NCBI GenBank assembly: GCA_903858055.1
Contig: CAIOHM010000016.1
Span: forward strand, 1-6,287
Length of the DNA: 6,287 bases
Reading direction: 5' to 3'
Source of the DNA: an uncultured delta proteobacterium
Lineage (GTDB): Bacteria > Myxococcota_A > Polyangia > Polyangiales > Polyangiaceae
The notes beneath the pieces were generated by a model. The model made no database searches. It was not told the DNA's origin and was given only the letters and a program-made list of their open reading frames with translations. Position 1 is the stretch's first letter; every line of letters begins with the position of its first letter. Shown piece by piece: positions 4,941 to 6,287 of this stretch. Made by a program: the position numbers and the translations under genes.

Positions 4941-6287
4941 ATGCGCATGACCTCCCCCAAGCCCTCCCGTCTCTTCGGCCCGGCCATCGTCTTCGGTGCG
5001 CTCGCGGCCCTCGCCCCCATCGGCTGCGGCGACGTCGCCGTGACCGCCCCCGGTCTCGACGGCGGCCTCGACCTCGACGGCGGCCTCGACCTCGACAGCG
5101 CGGTCCAGCCAGGCCTCCCCGATGGCGCCGTGGTCCTCCCCGACGGCGCGATCGTCGACGCCGACGGCAGCGTGATCGAACCGGCACTCGACGGCGGCCC
5201 GGCACCAAGCGTCGACAGCGGCGCCACGCCCACGGACGCAGGCACGCCCCCCGTTGTCGACAGCGGCACCGCGCCCGTCGTCGACAGCGGCACCACGCCC
5301 ACCGTCGACAGCGGCACCGCGCCCACGGACGCTGGCTCGGGCTGCGCGGCCCCCCGCGCCCTCTGCGGCGGCGTCTGCACCGCGGTCCAGTCCGACCTCA
5401 ACAACTGCGGCGCCTGCGGCACGCGCTGCACGGGTCGCACGAGCTGTGTCAACGGTTCCTGCCAGTGCCCCGCGGGCGAGCAGACGTGCAACGGCTTCTG
5501 CACGAACATCGCCGCCGACGTGCGCAACTGCGGCGGCTGCGGCAACGCGTGCGCCGCGGGTCAAGTGTGCGCGAACGGCGCGTGCGGCACCGTGTGCGCC
5601 CCGGGCACGACGAACTGCAACGGTTCGTGCGTGAGCCTGCAAACGAGCACGCAGAACTGCGGCCAGTGCGGCCGCGCGTGCACGACGGGTCAGACCTGCA
5701 ACGCGGGCGCGTGCACCTGCACGAGCGGCACGCTCTGCCGCGGCGCGTGCGTGAACACGCAGACGGACGCCCAGAACTGCGGCGCTTGCGGCACGCAGTG
5801 CGGCCAAGGCCAGGTGTGCTCCGCCGGGCGCTGCGTGTGCGGTTCGGGCACCACGCTCTGCGGCAACACCTGCCGCAACCTCCTCACGGACGACAACGCC
5901 TGCGGCACCTGCGGCACCACGTGCGCCCAGTTCGCCGACTGCGTGAACGGCTCCTGCCAGTGCCCGAGCGGCGCGACGGTCTGCAACGGTTCGTGCACGT
6001 ACACGGCCACGAGCGTCTTCAACTGCGGCGCCTGCGGAAACCGCTGCGGCCAGGGTCAAGTCTGCAACAACGGCACCTGCGGCACGACCTGCTCGGGCAG
6101 CCTGACGCGCTGCCAATTCGGCTGCGTCGATCTGCAGACGAACATCCAGAACTGCGGCGTGTGCGGTCAGCAGTGCGCAGCGAACCTCGCCTGCGTGAAC
6201 GGAGCCTGCACCTGCGCGGCGCCGTTCACGGTCTGCGCCGGGCGCTGCGTCGACACGCGCACGAGCACGACGAACTGCGGCACCTGC
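4941..6287 (+). CDS. Cysteine-repeat lipoprotein, myxobacterial type (3' end truncated by window edge)
   Basis: The frame stays open for 449 residues to the right edge. Residues 1-28 resemble a lipoprotein signal: basic residues (K7, R10), a hydrophobic core (AIVFGALAALAPIG) and C29 as the likely lipidated cysteine. The lipobox PIGC is imperfect at -3, so outer-membrane anchoring is probable rather than certain. Residues 37-133 are a low-complexity linker rich in Asp, Gly, Pro and Thr with short tandem repeats. From C142 on there are seven complete repeats of 40-43 residues and part of an eighth, each with eight cysteines in a fixed spacing around an NCGxCG core. Cysteines are even in number per repeat, which suits disulfide-bonded modules outside the cytoplasm. 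Similar myxobacterial proteins are often given misleading database names such as tryptophan synthase alpha chain or Stig1-like; there is no enzyme motif here. An in-frame ATG at 4947 is an alternative start. The only Shine-Dalgarno-like sequence is a weak GGA at 4932-4934. Function unknown; surface adhesion or scaffold is a guess. Confidence 0.85.
   Translation, partial: MRMTSPKPSRLFGPAIVFGALAALAPIGCGDVAVTAPGLDGGLDLDGGLDLDSAVQPGLPDGAVVLPDGAIVDADGSVIEPALDGGPAPSVDSGATPTDAGTPPVVDSGTAPVVDSGTTPTVDSGTAPTDAGSGCAAPRALCGGVCTAVQSDLNNCGACGTRCTGRTSCVNGSCQCPAGEQTCNGFCTNIAADVRNCGGCGNACAAGQVCANGACGTVCAPGTTNCNGSCVSLQTSTQNCGQCGRACTTGQTCNAGACTCTSGTLCRGACVNTQTDAQNCGACGTQCGQGQVCSAGRCVCGSGTTLCGNTCRNLLTDDNACGTCGTTCAQFADCVNGSCQCPSGATVCNGSCTYTATSVFNCGACGNRCGQGQVCNNGTCGTTCSGSLTRCQFGCVDLQTNIQNCGVCGQQCAANLACVNGACTCAAPFTVCAGRCVDTRTSTTNCGTC
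5055..5096 (+). repeat. Short in-frame LDLDGG repeat in lipoprotein linker
   Basis: Residues 39-52 of the lipoprotein repeat the unit LDLDGG (18 bp, CTCGACCTCGACGGCGGC) a little over two times. It encodes an acidic, flexible segment ten residues after the lipidated cysteine. Confidence 0.7.
5253..5324 (+). repeat. Three tandem 24-bp repeats encoding VVDSGTAP-like octapeptides
   Basis: Three adjacent 24-bp units encode VVDSGTAP, VVDSGTTP and TVDSGTAP (residues 105-128). The central GTCGACAGCGGCACC is identical in all three. A related VDSGATP precedes them at residues 91-97. Near-identical DNA suggests recent slippage expansion; copy number probably varies between strains. The segment is a Pro/Thr/Asp spacer lifting the cysteine modules away from the membrane. 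Confidence 0.8.
5364..6287 (+). repeat. Eight-cysteine tandem protein modules (seven complete, one partial)
   Basis: Modules begin at cysteines 142, 183, 226, 266, 307, 348, 391 and 432, i.e. at bases 5364, 5487, 5616, 5736, 5859, 5982, 6111 and 6234. Each complete module follows C-x3-C-x9-C-x2-C-x3-C-x5-C-x4-C-x1-C, except that the last gap is x3 in modules 2 and 6. The fourth module of the series starts after a 5-residue gap; all other inter-module gaps are 6. No cysteine is lost or gained in any module. The core NCGxCG and a Gly/Asn-rich NGxC are the most conserved non-cysteine parts. Sequence between cysteines has diverged, so the repeats are older than the 24-bp linker repeats. Confidence 0.85.

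Noticed and set aside
2072..5545. Very long open frame on the minus strand (1157 codons)
   Set aside because: It lies opposite the HMG-CoA reductase fusion and the start of the lipoprotein gene. Its translation is biased to R, A, E, D, H, L and V with no domain motif, the usual result of reading the complement of high-GC codons. It also spans an intergenic gap.
4752..6116. Minus-strand open frame of 454 codons opposite the lipoprotein
   Set aside because: Its repetitive Ala/Arg/Val-rich translation mirrors the Cys-repeat codons on the plus strand. The plus frame has a signal peptide and invariant cysteine spacing.
5364..6287. Periodic sequence as a CRISPR array or mobile repeat
   Set aside because: The periodicity is in the protein (fixed cysteine spacing in one open frame); the DNA between repeats is diverged and there are no conserved direct repeats with unique spacers.

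Overview
The window looks like myxobacterial chromosome (Myxococcota, perhaps a Polyangiales/Sandaracinus-type lineage). The basis is indirect: very high GC with strong G/C preference at third codon positions, a cysteine-repeat lipoprotein behind an Asp/Gly/Pro/Thr linker of a kind common in those genomes, and a large regulatory-domain/enzyme fusion. No rRNA, tRNA, CRISPR array, insertion sequence or integrase was seen.

Layout. (1) Positions 1-812, minus strand: the N-terminal 270 residues of a secreted YncE/YVTN-like beta-propeller protein that runs off the left edge. (2) 813-947: a 135-bp divergent intergenic region with a short perfect inverted repeat and a tandem heptamer, but no convincing sigma-70 boxes. 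(3) 948-2084, plus: a DUF3419/BtaA-like SAM-dependent 3-amino-3-carboxypropyl transferase. (4) 2081-4828, plus: a 915-residue three-domain protein, joined to the previous gene by an ATGA stop/start overlap. It has an N-terminal PilZ (c-di-GMP-binding type) domain, a complete class I HMG-CoA reductase catalytic domain with all four catalytic residues, and a C-terminal aminoglycoside phosphotransferase/choline-kinase-like domain. (5) 4829-4940: an intergenic gap with several short hairpins, two of which share bases and exclude each other. (6) 4941 to the right edge, plus: a lipoprotein with a low-complexity linker and at least eight eight-cysteine repeats, cut by the window end.

The centre of interest is the two-gene unit 948-4828. 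Its members point to lipid metabolism: a BtaA-like enzyme (the known members make the diacylglyceryl-homoserine precursor of betaine lipids) is translationally coupled to an HMG-CoA reductase (the committed step to mevalonate and isoprenoids). The reductase carries a putative c-di-GMP sensor at one end and a small-molecule kinase at the other. A c-di-GMP-gated reductase-kinase that might make and phosphorylate mevalonate, or phosphorylate a lipid head-group precursor, is a testable hypothesis. The domain assignments rest on visible motifs; the joint pathway is inference. The flanking propeller and Cys-repeat lipoprotein are typical myxobacterial envelope or secreted proteins with no evident link to the central unit.
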